Source: Aeromonas taiwanensis (lineage in GTDB: Bacteria > Pseudomonadota > Gammaproteobacteria > Enterobacterales > Aeromonadaceae). From it: a DNA stretch of 56,857 bases. The notes beneath the pieces were generated by a model, which was given only the letters and a program-made list of their open reading frames with translations, was not told the origin of the DNA and searched no databases. The position numbers and the translations under genes are program-made. Below, piece after piece: positions 17,845-27,467 of this stretch. The stretch is taken from contig NZ_CDDD01000084.1 in NCBI RefSeq assembly GCF_000820165.1, positions 1 to 56,857 on the forward strand, given 5' to 3'. Positions within the stretch are counted from its first letter, which is position 1, and each line of letters begins with the position of its first letter.

Positions 17845-19509
17845 ATGCTGACCCAGCTGACCGTCAACAACTTCGCCATCGTCAAGTTTCTCGAACTCGA
17901 TCTGCAACCGGGCATGACCTGCATCACCGGCGAGACCGGGGCGGGCAAGTCCATCGCCATCGACGCCCTGGGCCTGTGCCTGGGAGAACGGGCTGAGGCC
18001 AGCATGGTGCGTCCCGGCAGCGACAAGACCGAGGTCAGCGCCCGTTTCCTGCTGGACGGCAACCCCGCCGCCCGCGCCTGGCTCACCACCAACGAGCTGG
18101 AAAACGAGGGAGAGTGCATAGTGCGGCGGGTGCTCTCCGCCGAGGGGCGCTCGCGCAGCTACATCAACGGCGTGCCGGTGCCGCTGGCGCAGCTCAAGAA
18201 CCTGGGCCAGCTGCTGGTCAACGTCCACGGCCAGCACGCCCACCAGCTGCTGCTCAAACCCGACTACCAGCTCGCACTGCTGGACGGCTACGCCGGTCAC
18301 CACCTGCTGCTGGATGAGGTGCGTCGCCACTACCAGCAGTGGCGCCAGCTGCAGAACGAGCTCAACCGGCTCAAGGCCGAGCAGCAGCAGCGGGAGGCCC
18401 GCCGCCAGCTCATCGAGTACCAGGTACAGGAGCTGGACGAGTTCGCCCTGCAACCGGGGGAATTTGAGGAGATCGAGGAGGAGCACCAGCGCCTGGCCAA
18501 CGGCACCGAGCTGATGCAGGAGTGCGGCGCCTGTCTGGATCTGCTCTATGACAACGAGGAGACCACCATCGCCGGCCTGCTGCAGACCGTCGTCGATCGG
18601 GCCGAAGGGCTGGTCGCCATGGACAACCGGCTTGGGGACGTGCTCGGCATGCTGAATGAGGCCCTGATCGGCGTGCAGGAGAGCCACAGCGAGCTGCGCA
18701 GCTACCTGGATCGGCTGGAGCTGGATCCCGAACGCTTCAACGAGCTGGAGGCCCGCCTCTCCAAGGCCATCAACCTGGCCCGCAAGCACCACGTCAAGCC
18801 GGCGGAGCTGGCCCTGCACCATCAGGAGCTGGCCGCCGATCTCGCCCGCCTCCACTCCGACGAGGAGCGCCTGGAGGGGATGGAGGACGAACTTGCCGCG
18901 GCCCGTCAGGCCTTCGTGCAGGCCGCCGAGGCCCTGAGCCAGAGCCGCCAGCGCTACGCCGAAGAGCTCGGCGCCAAGGTGAGTGCCAGCATGCACGAGC
19001 TGGCCATGCCCGATGGCCGCTTCGCCATCGAGGTGCGGCCAGATGCCCAGAGCAGCCTGTCCCCCCTCGGCATCGACCGGGTGGAATTCATGGTCACCAC
19101 CAACCCGGGCCAGCCGATCCAGCCGCTCGGCAAGGTCGCCTCCGGTGGCGAGCTGTCGCGGATCAGCCTCGCCATCGTGGTGATCAGCGCCCGCAAGATC
19201 TCCACCCCGACCCTCATCTTCGACGAGGTGGACGTGGGGATCAGCGGCCCGACCGCCGCCGTGGTCGGCCGTCTCCTGCGCCAGCTTGGCGAGTCTACCC
19301 AGGTCATGGTGGTCACCCACCTGCCCCAGGTGGCGGGCAAGGGCCACCAGCACATGGTGGTGAGCAAGCACACCGACGGCAAGACTACCGAAACCCAGAT
19401 GCAGGCGCTCACCCCGGGGGCCCGCCTCAACGAGCTGGCTCGTCTGCTGGGGGGAGATCAGATCACCGACAACACCCTGGCCAACGCCCGCGAGCTGCTG
19501 GCCTCCTGA
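17845..19509 (+). CDS. recN: DNA repair protein RecN
   Basis: A 554-aa SMC-like ATPase acting in recombinational repair of double-strand breaks. Walker A is GETGAGKS at about residues 29-36. The middle is coiled-coil (long Glu/Leu/Gln runs from about 165 to 365), followed by the ABC signature ASGGELSRISLAI and Walker B TPTLIFDEVDVGISG near the C-terminus. Length fits the family. It is strongly SOS-regulated, judged from the twin LexA boxes immediately upstream. It ends with a long-loop inverted repeat rather than a clear terminator. Confidence 0.98.
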   Translation: MLTQLTVNNFAIVKFLELDLQPGMTCITGETGAGKSIAIDALGLCLGERAEASMVRPGSDKTEVSARFLLDGNPAARAWLTTNELENEGECIVRRVLSAEGRSRSYINGVPVPLAQLKNLGQLLVNVHGQHAHQLLLKPDYQLALLDGYAGHHLLLDEVRRHYQQWRQLQNELNRLKAEQQQREARRQLIEYQVQELDEFALQPGEFEEIEEEHQRLANGTELMQECGACLDLLYDNEETTIAGLLQTVVDRAEGLVAMDNRLGDVLGMLNEALIGVQESHSELRSYLDRLELDPERFNELEARLSKAINLARKHHVKPAELALHHQELAADLARLHSDEERLEGMEDELAAARQAFVQAAEALSQSRQRYAEELGAKVSASMHELAMPDGRFAIEVRPDAQSSLSPLGIDRVEFMVTTNPGQPIQPLGKVASGGELSRISLAIVVISARKISTPTLIFDEVDVGISGPTAAVVGRLLRQLGESTQVMVVTHLPQVAGKGHQHMVVSKHTDGKTTETQMQALTPGARLNELARLLGGDQITDNTLANARELLAS

Positions 19510-19994
19510 GGCAACCGGCCGCCATTGTCACGAGGGGAATCCTGCATGCGTGTCAGATTCCCCTCGTAACCGCCAGCAATGCAATAGTTTGTCGGCGCCA
19601 TGCACATCCCCCTGCATCCGTCGAGACGCGTTGCCAACCGTCCCAGACCTGAATGGCCTTGTCGTGTCACTCGCCTCACGACGCATTGACCAGCCCAGCT
19701 CTTCGAGGCCGTGGCGGTGTGAGCCTTGCGCCGATGATTGCCCTGACTGACCTTCCACACACAGATTTAGCTCTCTTGGCGCTGGTAAAATCCCCGCCGG
19801 GAAGATTGAAATCTGACCTGATCTGCGTCATGGCAACAGGATGTCTCCCGGCTCATGGCAACCTGTACCTGTTGCCATGGGCGGTAGCGGCACCTAGAGT
19901 AAAACCCGTTCGGGGACAGTCCCCCACACTTTCTTCCCTTGCCCCTCACACCTGAGCTCGCCCCGGGTGTGTCATCACCCTCAGGAATCGCGCC
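19510..19994. other. 485-bp intergenic region with two inverted-repeat elements
   Basis: No gene found. At 19530-19541/19556-19567 a 12-bp perfect stem ACGAGGGGAATC/GATTCCCCTCGT encloses a 14-base loop; it may serve recN as a terminator without a T-tract. At 19830-19878 ATGGCAACAGG pairs with CCTGTTGCCAT, and a second copy ATGGCAAC at 19855 forms a tighter palindrome (19855-19878) with the same right arm. These overlapping dyads lie 117-165 bp before the pyrophosphatase start and look like an operator or alternative RNA hairpins. Confidence 0.5.
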
Positions 19995-20888
19995 ATGCTC
20001 CACGTGTTTGGTCACAAGAATCCCGACAGCGACAGCATCTGTACCGCCCTGGTCGCTGCCGACTGGCTCAATGGCCAGGGACGTCCCGCCCGGGCCTTCT
20101 CTCTGGGCGATCCCATTGCCGAGACTCGCTTCATCCTGGAAACCGCCGGGGTAGCGGCGCCTCCCGTTTTGCAGGGCAGCGTGGCCGGCAAGCCTGTCTT
20201 TCTGGTGGACTTCAGCGAGCTGGAGCAGGGACCGGAAGGACTGGCAGAGGCCGACGTGCAGGGGCTTATCGATCACCATCGCCTCGGCACCCTCATTACC
20301 CGGGGCCCCCTCGATGCCTGGATCCGGGCCGTCGGCTGCAGCGCCACCGTGCTGCTGGAACTGATGGGCCATGAAACGCTCTCTCGCGCCCAGGCCCGTC
20401 TGCTGCTGGGGGCCATCGTGAGCGACACCTTCAACTTCACCTCGCCGACCACCACACCCCAGGACAGGGCGGCGGTCGAGCGACTGCTGCCCATCGCCGA
20501 TCTGACGCTGGCCCCCTTCGCCCAGACCCTGCTGGAGCGTCGCACCCAACTCGGTGATTCCCCCATGAGCGAGCTGCTCGTCGCCGACGAGAAGCGTTAC
20601 CAGATCGCGGGGCACACCCTGATGGTGAGCCAGATCTGCGTGATGGATCCGGCCCAGTTACTGGACAGGATGGCTGAACTGCACCAGGCCATGCACATCA
20701 GGCTGGAACAGGACTCTCTGGATGCCTATGTCCTGATGCTGACGGATCTGGCCAGGGGGGAGAGTCTGCTCCATTGTGCCAGCAAGGGCATACTGCCCAC
20801 CAACCCCGTCCCGCTGGCGGGCGCACTCAGCCGCAAGAAGGAGGGACTCCCCTGGCTGACGCAGCATCTTTCAAAACACCCAGGCTAA
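19995..20888 (+). CDS. ppaC: Family II manganese-dependent inorganic pyrophosphatase
   Basis: A 297-aa DHH-superfamily enzyme hydrolysing pyrophosphate to phosphate. Motifs are FGHKNPDSDSICTALVAAD (residues 5-23, metal ligands), the aspartate in VFLVDFSE, DHH in GLIDHHRLGTL, SDTFNFTSPTTTPQD, and near the C-terminus SRKKEG in place of the usual SRKKQ active-site motif. Family II enzymes are rarer in gammaproteobacteria than family I Ppa but are known in Vibrio and Aeromonas. It stands alone after a long intergenic region with inverted repeats; no operon partner is seen. Confidence 0.92.
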   Translation: MLHVFGHKNPDSDSICTALVAADWLNGQGRPARAFSLGDPIAETRFILETAGVAAPPVLQGSVAGKPVFLVDFSELEQGPEGLAEADVQGLIDHHRLGTLITRGPLDAWIRAVGCSATVLLELMGHETLSRAQARLLLGAIVSDTFNFTSPTTTPQDRAAVERLLPIADLTLAPFAQTLLERRTQLGDSPMSELLVADEKRYQIAGHTLMVSQICVMDPAQLLDRMAELHQAMHIRLEQDSLDAYVLMLTDLARGESLLHCASKGILPTNPVPLAGALSRKKEGLPWLTQHLSKHPG

Positions 20889-21222
20889 ACCTCGTCAACG
20901 GGGCCCCTCGGCGGCAAGCGCTACCGTGATGGACGGCAGTATAAAATGTCGCCTCACTCAGGGGCTCCCCTGCTCCCATATCGCCTTCATCCCGTTTGAC
21001 CATCAAATACCGCCACTTCGACCCCAAGATGCAGCCCCCCTTCATTTTCCATTCAACTGCCTCTGTTATGATGATGTAAACAAAGCAGAAATGGCGGGCA
21101 TGACGTCAAGGCACGACGCTGGACGCACGCTCGGCAGTGCTGATCCAACACCAGCGGGCACGCGCCAAGGATGGAACACTCTCTGTTCCGGGTGACCCGC
21201 GTAATGCCAAGGAGAACTGCAT
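20889..21222 (+). other. 334-bp region upstream of the UspA-like gene
   Basis: No gene. A TATGAT at 21067-21072 in an AT-richer stretch (tctgttatgatgatgtaaac) could be the -10 of the UspA-like gene, with a 5' leader of about 150 nt. No convincing -35 was found. Confidence 0.3.
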
Positions 21223-21663
21223 ATGAGCTCTACCCATATCGTGTTGTTGCTGGAAGGCAAGGATTACGAGCAGGATACGCTGGCCAAGGCGAGCCGCCTG
21301 GCACAAGGTCTGGGCGGCAAGCTGACCCTGCTGCACCTGACCCACAGCAGCCAGGTACGCCGCACCAGCCTGTCCCTCTCGCAGGAGGAGCGCAGCGTCC
21401 AGGCCACTCTGGATGCCAAGGCGATCATCAGCGAACTCATCACCCAGCCATCTCACCCGGTGGATTACCAGTGCCTGGTGGTCGATGACGTGGTGCTGGA
21501 TCTCAGGCGCTGGCTGGCCGCCCACCCCACCGATCTGCTGCTGGTCGGCAGCCGTCACCACTGGATGGAGGGCTCGCTGGCCCGCCTGCTCATCTACAAA
21601 CTGCCGGTGGATATCCAGGTCTGCCACGAACCCCATGCCGAGCAGCTGAAGGCCGTCGGCTGA
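21223..21663 (+). CDS. Universal stress protein UspA-family protein
   Basis: A 146-aa cytoplasmic protein with the UspA fold pattern: strand 1 HIVLLLEGKDYEQDTLAKAS, helix, GGKLTLLHLTHSS, a central variable part, then HPTDLLLVGSRHHWMEGSLA and PVDIQVCHEP at the end. The usual ATP-binding signature G-2x-G-9x-G(S/T) is not preserved, so it belongs with the non-ATP-binding UspA branch. Strong ribosome site CAAGGAG before the ATG. It is monocistronic, with a GC-rich hairpin after the stop. The role, probably in stationary phase or stress, is inferred from the family. Confidence 0.82.
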   Translation: MSSTHIVLLLEGKDYEQDTLAKASRLAQGLGGKLTLLHLTHSSQVRRTSLSLSQEERSVQATLDAKAIISELITQPSHPVDYQCLVVDDVVLDLRRWLAAHPTDLLLVGSRHHWMEGSLARLLIYKLPVDIQVCHEPHAEQLKAVG

Positions 21664-21668
21664 GCACC

Positions 21669-21694
21669 GGGGCCCGCAAACGGGCCCCTCTCCT
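21669..21694 (+). terminator. GC-rich hairpin after the UspA-like gene
   Basis: GGGGCCCG-CAAA-CGGGCCCC followed by TCTCCTT; strong stem, weak T-run. Confidence 0.6.
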
Positions 21695-21858
21695 TGCCCC
21701 CGAGCAGGAAGCCCCTTTGTCATGGTGCCGGCCTTAGGCCCCCGGCGTGCAAGCCCTCCCGGCGACATGCTTTCTTACACTTTGTTCGCTTCTTTTTCAG
21801 TGCCATTTGCTGCACGATATGGCCCTTGCGCGCTTCGCCCCTTTCGTTCAGGTGATCA

Positions 21859-23022
21859 ATGAAGACTCTTCCCCTCCCTGGCAAGTTCGTCCTGCTTGCC
21901 CTCGCGCTGCTGGCCCTCATCGCGTGGCTGACCTGGCCCGGCAAGACGCCCGATCCCGTGCTGACCGCCACCGTGACCCGCCAGGACGTGGAACAGACGG
22001 TGCTCGCCAGCGGGGTCCTGCAGGCCATCGAGCAGGTGGATGTGGGGGCCCAGGTCTCGGGTCAGGTCACCAAGCTGGCCGTCGAGGCGGGGCAACAGGT
22101 CAAGCAGGGCGAGCTGCTGGCCGAGATCGATCCCCTGATCGCCCAGAACAACCTCAAGACCGCCGAGGCGGAGCTGGCCAGCCGCCGTGCCCAGCTCAAG
22201 ATCAAGCAGGCCCAGCTCAAGCAAAACGAGCTCGCCTGGCGCCGCCAGCTGCAGATGTTCAAGCAGGAGGCGAGCTCCCGCGCGGATCTGGAGAGCGCCG
22301 AGGCCCAGCTCGCCGTCACCCGGGCCGAGCTGCAGAGTGCCCAGGCCGACATCGACAGCGCTCTCATCAAGGTGGAGCGCGCCAAGACGGAGCTCGGTTA
22401 CAACCGCATTCTGGCCCCCATGGACGGCACCGTCGTCAGCATAGTGACCCGCCAGGGGCAGACCCTGGCCGCCAGCCAGACGGTCCCCACCCTGCTCAAG
22501 CTCGCCAACCTGGATACCATGACGGTCAAGGCCCAGATCTCGGAGGCCGACATCACCAAGGTCAGGGCGGGCATGCCGGTCTACTTCACCCTGATTGGGG
22601 ATCCGGACACCCGTTACCACGCCACCCTGCGCACCGTCGAGCTGGCTCCCACCAACATCAACGAGCAGACCGCCAGCACCACGACCACCAGCAATGCGGC
22701 CATCTACTACTACGCCCTGTTCGACGTGCCCAACCCGGATCACCAGCTGAGGGTTGCCATGACGACCCAGGTCACCATAGTGCTCGGTGAACGCAAGCAG
22801 GTGCTGGCCATCCCCCAGACGGCGCTCGGCAAGAAGCTCGGTGACAACGAATACGAGGTGGCCCTGCTCGGGGAAGGGGAGCAGCGGGAGACCCGCCGTA
22901 TCCGGACCGGCATGAAGGACGACATCAAGATAGAGGTGGTCGATGGCCTGAGTGAGCAGGAGAAGGTCATCCTGGATCAGGGCAAGCCCGTCCACGACGA
23001 GTCCATGGAGATGGCGCCGTGA
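21859..23022 (+). CDS. macA: MacA-type periplasmic adaptor
   Basis: A 387-aa membrane-fusion protein. The N-terminal anchor VLLALALLALIAWLTW (about residues 11-26) is followed by lipoyl half 1 (VSGQVTKLAVEAGQQVKQGE), a helical hairpin rich in Gln/Ala/Leu (about 95-180), lipoyl half 2 (YNRILAPMDGTVVSIVTRQG), a beta-barrel, and a membrane-proximal domain with an inserted Thr/Asn-rich loop (INEQTASTTTTSNA) characteristic of MacA. It stimulates MacB ATPase and bridges to an outer-membrane factor. The macB GTG start overlaps its end by 4 bp. The substrates of such pumps include macrolides, lipopeptides and heme precursors. Confidence 0.94.
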   Translation: MKTLPLPGKFVLLALALLALIAWLTWPGKTPDPVLTATVTRQDVEQTVLASGVLQAIEQVDVGAQVSGQVTKLAVEAGQQVKQGELLAEIDPLIAQNNLKTAEAELASRRAQLKIKQAQLKQNELAWRRQLQMFKQEASSRADLESAEAQLAVTRAELQSAQADIDSALIKVERAKTELGYNRILAPMDGTVVSIVTRQGQTLAASQTVPTLLKLANLDTMTVKAQISEADITKVRAGMPVYFTLIGDPDTRYHATLRTVELAPTNINEQTASTTTTSNAAIYYYALFDVPNPDHQLRVAMTTQVTIVLGERKQVLAIPQTALGKKLGDNEYEVALLGEGEQRETRRIRTGMKDDIKIEVVDGLSEQEKVILDQGKPVHDESMEMAP

Positions 23023-25031
23023 GCACACCCCTGATCCGGCTCAAGGGCATAGAGCGCCGCTACCCGAGCGGGGAACACGAGGTGACCGTGCTGCACCCGC
23101 TGGATCTCGCCATCGATGCGGGGGAGATGGTGGCCATCGTCGGCGCCTCCGGCTCCGGCAAATCCACCCTGATGAACCTGCTGGGCTGCCTCGATCGCCC
23201 GAGCGGCGGCCAGTACCTGTTCCGCGGCCAGGACACCGCCACCCTGGACGCCCTCTCCCTGGCGCGGCTGCGCTGCCACCACTTCGGCTTCATCTTCCAG
23301 CGCTACCACCTGCTGCCGCACCTGGATGCGGCCGCCAACGTGGAGATCCCCGCCATCTATGCCGGCACCGCCCGCCTTGATCGCCAGGCCAGGGCCCGTA
23401 CCCTGCTGAGCCGCCTGGGGCTGCACGATCGCAGCCATCACAGACCGAGCCAGCTCTCCGGCGGCCAGCAGCAGCGGGTCAGCATAGCCCGCGCCCTGGC
23501 CAACGGCGGCGAGGTGATCCTGGCGGACGAGCCCACCGGCGCCCTCGACAGCCAGAGCGGCAAGGAGGTGATGGCCATCCTGAAGGAGCTGCACGCCCAG
23601 GGCCACACCATCATCCTCGTGACCCACGACATGGCCGTGGCCAACCACGCCGATCGCATCATCACCCTGCGCGACGGGCGGGTGGTGGAAGACAGCGCCC
23701 ACCCGGCCTCAGAGGCCGGCGTGGCCAGCCAGGGCGCAGCCGCCGCATCGGCACCCTCCCACGGCACGCAAGGGGACGGAACCCAAGATGCCAAGGCCGT
23801 GCCGGTACACGCCCATGCCAGCACCGCGAGCCAGGGCTGGGATCGCTACCGGGAGGCGGGGCGCATGGCCCTGCACGCCATGCTGGCCCACCGCATGCGT
23901 ACCTTCCTCACCATGCTCGGCATCATCATCGGCATCGCCGCCGTGGTCAGCGTGGTGGCGCTGGGTCAGGGGGCCCGCGCCAAGGTGATCGACGACATCA
24001 ACGCCATGGGCACCAACACCATCGACATCTTCCCCGGCAAGGATTGGGGGGACGAGAAGGCCGCCAGCATCCAGACCCTGAACGAGCGGGATCTCGACGC
24101 CCTGCTCGGCCAGCCCTATCTGGAGGGGGCCAGCCCCCAGATAGCGACCTCGGGCCAGCTCCGTTATCGCAACAAGACAAGTAGCGGCAGCGTGATCGGT
24201 GTCGGCAACGACTTCTTCCGGGTCAAGGGGATGACGCTCACCCAGGGGCGCCTGCTCGATGAACGGGACATTCGCAGCCGGGCGGCGGTCGCCGTGGTGG
24301 ATGGCAAGACCATAGAGAGCCTGCTCGGCAAGACGGACCCCGTCGGCCAGGTGATGCTGGTCGGCACCCTGCCGGTGCGCATCGTGGGGGTGGTGACCCA
24401 GGAGACCGGCTTTGGCCGCAGCAGCCAGTCAGTCAACGTCTGGCTCCCCTACAGCGCCGTCATGAGCCGCCTCCTCTCCCAGCAGCACTTCAGCCAGATC
24501 ACCATCCGGGTCAAGGACGGCGTCCAGCCCGCCCTGGCGGAGCAGGCCGCCGTGGCGCTCCTGACCCAGAGACACGGGGTGAAGGACTTCTTCACCTTCA
24601 GCAGCGACAGCATCGTCAAGTCGGTGGAGAAGACCACCGCCACCCTGACGCTGCTGGTCTCCGCCATCGCCGTCATCTCCCTCATCGTCGGCGGCGTCGG
24701 GGTGATGAACATCATGCTGGTCTCGGTGGTGGAGCGCACCCGGGAGATAGGGATCCGCATCGCGGTGGGCGCCCGCCAGTCCGACATCCTGCAACAATTT
24801 TTGATCGAGGCGGTGATGGTCAGCCTGCTGGGGGGCCTGCTCGGTATCGGCCTGGCCCTGCTGATCGGTGCCCTCTTCTCACTGTTCGTGGAGAGCTTCC
24901 AGATGCACTTCTCCCTCTTCTCCATCCTGATGGCCTTCGGCTGCTCCTCCCTCATCGGGATCCTGTTTGGTTACCTGCCCGCCCGCAACGCGGCCAGGCT
25001 CGATCCGGTGGAGGCACTGGCGCGGGAATGA
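23019..25031 (+). CDS. macB: MacB-type ABC exporter (ATPase-permease fusion)
   Basis: A 670-aa inner-membrane protein starting at GTG. The N-terminal ATPase has Walker A VGASGSGKST (about 41-50), signature LSGGQQQRVSIARAL, Walker B EVILADEPTGALDS and VTHDM. An unusually long Ala/Ser/His-rich linker (about 225-275) leads to TM1 (FLTMLGIIIGIAAVVSVVAL), a large periplasmic domain, and three C-terminal helices with the FtsX motif GVGVMNIMLVSVVERTREIG. Its last bases overlap the outer-membrane-factor gene (ATGA), so all three components of a MacAB-OMF tripartite pump are made from one operon. Confidence 0.96.
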   Translation: MSTPLIRLKGIERRYPSGEHEVTVLHPLDLAIDAGEMVAIVGASGSGKSTLMNLLGCLDRPSGGQYLFRGQDTATLDALSLARLRCHHFGFIFQRYHLLPHLDAAANVEIPAIYAGTARLDRQARARTLLSRLGLHDRSHHRPSQLSGGQQQRVSIARALANGGEVILADEPTGALDSQSGKEVMAILKELHAQGHTIILVTHDMAVANHADRIITLRDGRVVEDSAHPASEAGVASQGAAAASAPSHGTQGDGTQDAKAVPVHAHASTASQGWDRYREAGRMALHAMLAHRMRTFLTMLGIIIGIAAVVSVVALGQGARAKVIDDINAMGTNTIDIFPGKDWGDEKAASIQTLNERDLDALLGQPYLEGASPQIATSGQLRYRNKTSSGSVIGVGNDFFRVKGMTLTQGRLLDERDIRSRAAVAVVDGKTIESLLGKTDPVGQVMLVGTLPVRIVGVVTQETGFGRSSQSVNVWLPYSAVMSRLLSQQHFSQITIRVKDGVQPALAEQAAVALLTQRHGVKDFFTFSSDSIVKSVEKTTATLTLLVSAIAVISLIVGGVGVMNIMLVSVVERTREIGIRIAVGARQSDILQQFLIEAVMVSLLGGLLGIGLALLIGALFSLFVESFQMHFSLFSILMAFGCSSLIGILFGYLPARNAARLDPVEALARE

Positions 25032-26401
25032 CGATGCACAACCTACCCCGGCTGGGGCTGAGCCTGCTGCTCACCGCCAGCCTCGGCGCCTGCAGCCAGC
25101 AGAGCCCCTATCACAGACCCGACCTCGACGTGGCGCCACAATGGCAGCAGGATGCCCGGGATCTCGCCGGGCCGCAGGCCGGTCTCTGGTGGCAGGGATT
25201 TCAGGATCCCGCCCTCGATCGCCTGGTAGAGGCGGTGCTGGCGGCCAATCCGGACATGCGGGTGGCGGGGCTCAGGCTCAAAAGCGCCCTGCTTGGCGCC
25301 GATCTGGCCGACACCAACCTCACTCCCTCGGTCAGCGCCAACCTCGGCGCCAGTGGCACCAAGAACATGAGAGATGGCAGCGCCAGCAGCAATCTGGGCC
25401 CCTCCCTCAACTTGAGCTACGAAGTGGATCTCTGGGGCAGGCTGGCCGCAGCACGGGATCAGGCGCAGTGGGAGGCAGCGGCCAGCGAGCAGGATCTCGC
25501 CGCTACCCGGTTGCTGTTGATCGGCAAAACCCTGGAGCAATACTGGCAGCTGGCCTACCTCGGCTCGGCCATCACCCTGGGCAACCAGCAGCTCGCCAAC
25601 CTGGCGCGGGTCGAACGGCTGACCTGGGCCAAGTACGAGGCAGGGGCCATCACCCGCCTCGACCTGGTGCAGGCCAGCCAGCAGAAGGCGGGCAAGCAGG
25701 CGGAGATCGCCACCCTCATCCTGCAGCGGGAGCAGGCAGGCAATGCCCTGCGCCTGTTGCTTGGACAGAGCCATGGCCCCCTGGACGACGCGCCCACCGC
25801 CCTCGCCCTGGGGCCCATCCCGACGCTGGCAGCCGGCATCCCGGCCGATGTGCTGGCCCGGCGCCCCGACGTGCGGGCCGCCGAGCTCAGGCTGCGCAAG
25901 ACCCTCGCCAGGGGGGACGAGATCCGCACCGGCTTCTACCCCACCCTGAGTCTCACCGGCGGCGCCAGCACCACCTCGGATACCCTGACCCAGGTGCTGC
26001 AAAACCCCATCGGGACCCTGGGAGCAACCCTGGCCCTCCCCTTCCTCGAATACAACAAGACCCGGCTCTCCATCGCCGGCGCCGACATCGACTATCAGAT
26101 CGCCGAGACCGAGTTTCGCAAGCAGCTCTATGCCGCCCTGATGGAGGTGGAAGATGGCCTGGCCGCCCGCCAGCAGGGGGAACAGCGACTGCGCTACCTG
26201 GGGCAGCAGCTGGACTATGCCAGAGAGGCCGAGCGACTGGCAGGCGCCCGCTTCCTTGCGGGCGCCACCGGGGTGCAACCCTGGCTGGATGAACAGAATC
26301 GCCTCTGGGATGCCGAGCTGGCCCTGCTCGCCCAGCAGCAGAGCCAGCTCAACAACATGGCCGGGATCTACCGGGCACTGGGGGGGAGCGATAGGGAGTA
26401 A
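25028..26401 (+). CDS. Outer-membrane factor lipoprotein, NodT/OprM family
   Basis: A 457-aa TolC-like channel with a lipoprotein signal peptide MTMHNLPRLGLSLLLTASLG followed by the lipobox Cys22 (LGAC-SQQ). Two repeats of the outer-membrane-efflux domain are visible, with the typical NodT phrases SPYHRPDLDVAPQW, WWQGFQDPALDRLVEAVLAA, SYEVDLWGRLAAARDQA, GIPADVLARRPDVRAAELRL and TLGATLALPFLEYNK. It ends the mac operon with a 4-bp overlap. Having a dedicated channel gene differs from E. coli macAB, which borrows TolC from elsewhere. Confidence 0.95.
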   Translation: MTMHNLPRLGLSLLLTASLGACSQQSPYHRPDLDVAPQWQQDARDLAGPQAGLWWQGFQDPALDRLVEAVLAANPDMRVAGLRLKSALLGADLADTNLTPSVSANLGASGTKNMRDGSASSNLGPSLNLSYEVDLWGRLAAARDQAQWEAAASEQDLAATRLLLIGKTLEQYWQLAYLGSAITLGNQQLANLARVERLTWAKYEAGAITRLDLVQASQQKAGKQAEIATLILQREQAGNALRLLLGQSHGPLDDAPTALALGPIPTLAAGIPADVLARRPDVRAAELRLRKTLARGDEIRTGFYPTLSLTGGASTTSDTLTQVLQNPIGTLGATLALPFLEYNKTRLSIAGADIDYQIAETEFRKQLYAALMEVEDGLAARQQGEQRLRYLGQQLDYAREAERLAGARFLAGATGVQPWLDEQNRLWDAELALLAQQQSQLNNMAGIYRALGGSDRE

Positions 26402-26486
26402 GGGGCATAATCCAACCCAGCACAACCCCAGAAAGGGAGCCAAAACACTCCCTTTTATCTCGCCGGTTGCTACCCACAAAGCAATT

Positions 26487-26505
26487 GATAATAATTTTCA
26501 TTTGC
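26487..26505. promoter_or_regulatory. Fur box of the siderophore-reductase gene
   Basis: GATAATAATTTTCATTTGC matches 14 of 19 positions of the Fur consensus GATAATGATAATCATTATC and lies 38 bp before the start. Confidence 0.75.
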
Positions 26506-26542
26506 TTGAAAATGAGCGCCCTTGCCTGTCAGGAGTACTCAT

Positions 26543-27349
26543 ATGTCTCAGCCCGCCCCGGTCAACCGCCCCCGCCTGCTCACCGTCAAGCACGTGCACG
26601 ATGTGAGCCCGAACCTGCGCCGAGTCTGCCTGACCAGCCCCGAGCTCGCGGACTATCCCTTCAGCTGTGGCGGCGCCCATGTCAAGATCATGCTGCCCCG
26701 GCCGGGCCAGAGCGAAATAGTGCTGCCGACCCCGACGCCCCAGGGGCCGCGCTGGCTGGATCCGGCCCAGAAACCCGTCATCCGCACCTTCACCATACGC
26801 GCCTTTCGCCGCGAGGCGCTGGAGCTCGACATCGACTTCGCCCTGCACGGCGAAGCCGGCCCCGCCAGCCGCTTCGCCCTGCACGCCAAGCCGGGCGACA
26901 AGCTCGCCATCTCTGGCCCCGGTGGCCCGGATCCCATGCTGCAACCGGCCAGCCACTACTACATGGCGGGGGATCTCACCTCCCTGCCCGCCATCAGCGC
27001 CATGGCCGAGGTGATGCCGAGCGACGCCCGCGGCCATATCGCCCTCCTGGTCCCCCATCAGGACGATGTGCAGGATCTGTCGCTGCCAGCCGGCGTCGAC
27101 CTGCGCTGGTTCGTGGGCAACCCGGAGCAGGCCGCGACCCTGGTGGCGCATTTCACCGCCCAGCCCATGGTCGCCGAGGGGAGCTATTTCTGGTTCGGCG
27201 GGGAAGAGAGCCTGGTCGTGCCGCTTCGCCGCCACGTCAGGCGAACCCTGGATGTGGATCGCCAGCGGGTCTACGCTGTCCCCTACTGGCGCAGCGGCAA
27301 GGATGAAGATGCCTACCACCAGGACAGGCACACCGTGATGGACAGCTGA
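26543..27349 (+). CDS. viuB: Siderophore-interacting protein, ViuB family ferric-siderophore reductase
   Basis: A 268-aa cytoplasmic flavoprotein that reduces ferric siderophores to release iron. N-terminal FAD-binding barrel: VRRVCLTSPEL-like segment LRRVCLTSPELADYPFSCGG and the FAD motif RTFTIRAFRREALELDIDFA. A NAD(P)H-binding half follows with GDKLAISGPGGPD, YYMAGDLTSLPAISAM and GSYFWFGGEES. The ATG at 26543 has AGGAG eight bases upstream, while the open frame begins at an unlikely TTG 21 bases earlier. A Fur box precedes it. It lies upstream of an iron-regulated DAHP synthase, consistent with catechol siderophore use. No siderophore biosynthesis cluster is in the window. Confidence 0.92.
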   Translation: MSQPAPVNRPRLLTVKHVHDVSPNLRRVCLTSPELADYPFSCGGAHVKIMLPRPGQSEIVLPTPTPQGPRWLDPAQKPVIRTFTIRAFRREALELDIDFALHGEAGPASRFALHAKPGDKLAISGPGGPDPMLQPASHYYMAGDLTSLPAISAMAEVMPSDARGHIALLVPHQDDVQDLSLPAGVDLRWFVGNPEQAATLVAHFTAQPMVAEGSYFWFGGEESLVVPLRRHVRRTLDVDRQRVYAVPYWRSGKDEDAYHQDRHTVMDS

Positions 27350-27467
27350 TCACTCCTGTTTCCCTTTGATTTATCAGGCCTTCTCCCGCAGGGAGCGGGC
27401 CTGTCTGCCATCGTCTTTATCTCTCCCTGTCTCCACTCCCCCATCTCTGTCCCACTGCCTGGTAGTG

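Noticed and set aside
27375..27403. Terminator after the siderophore reductase gene
   Set aside because: CAGGCC...GGCCTG with inner CTCCC/GGGAG forms a hairpin but lacks a T-tract; left unassigned.
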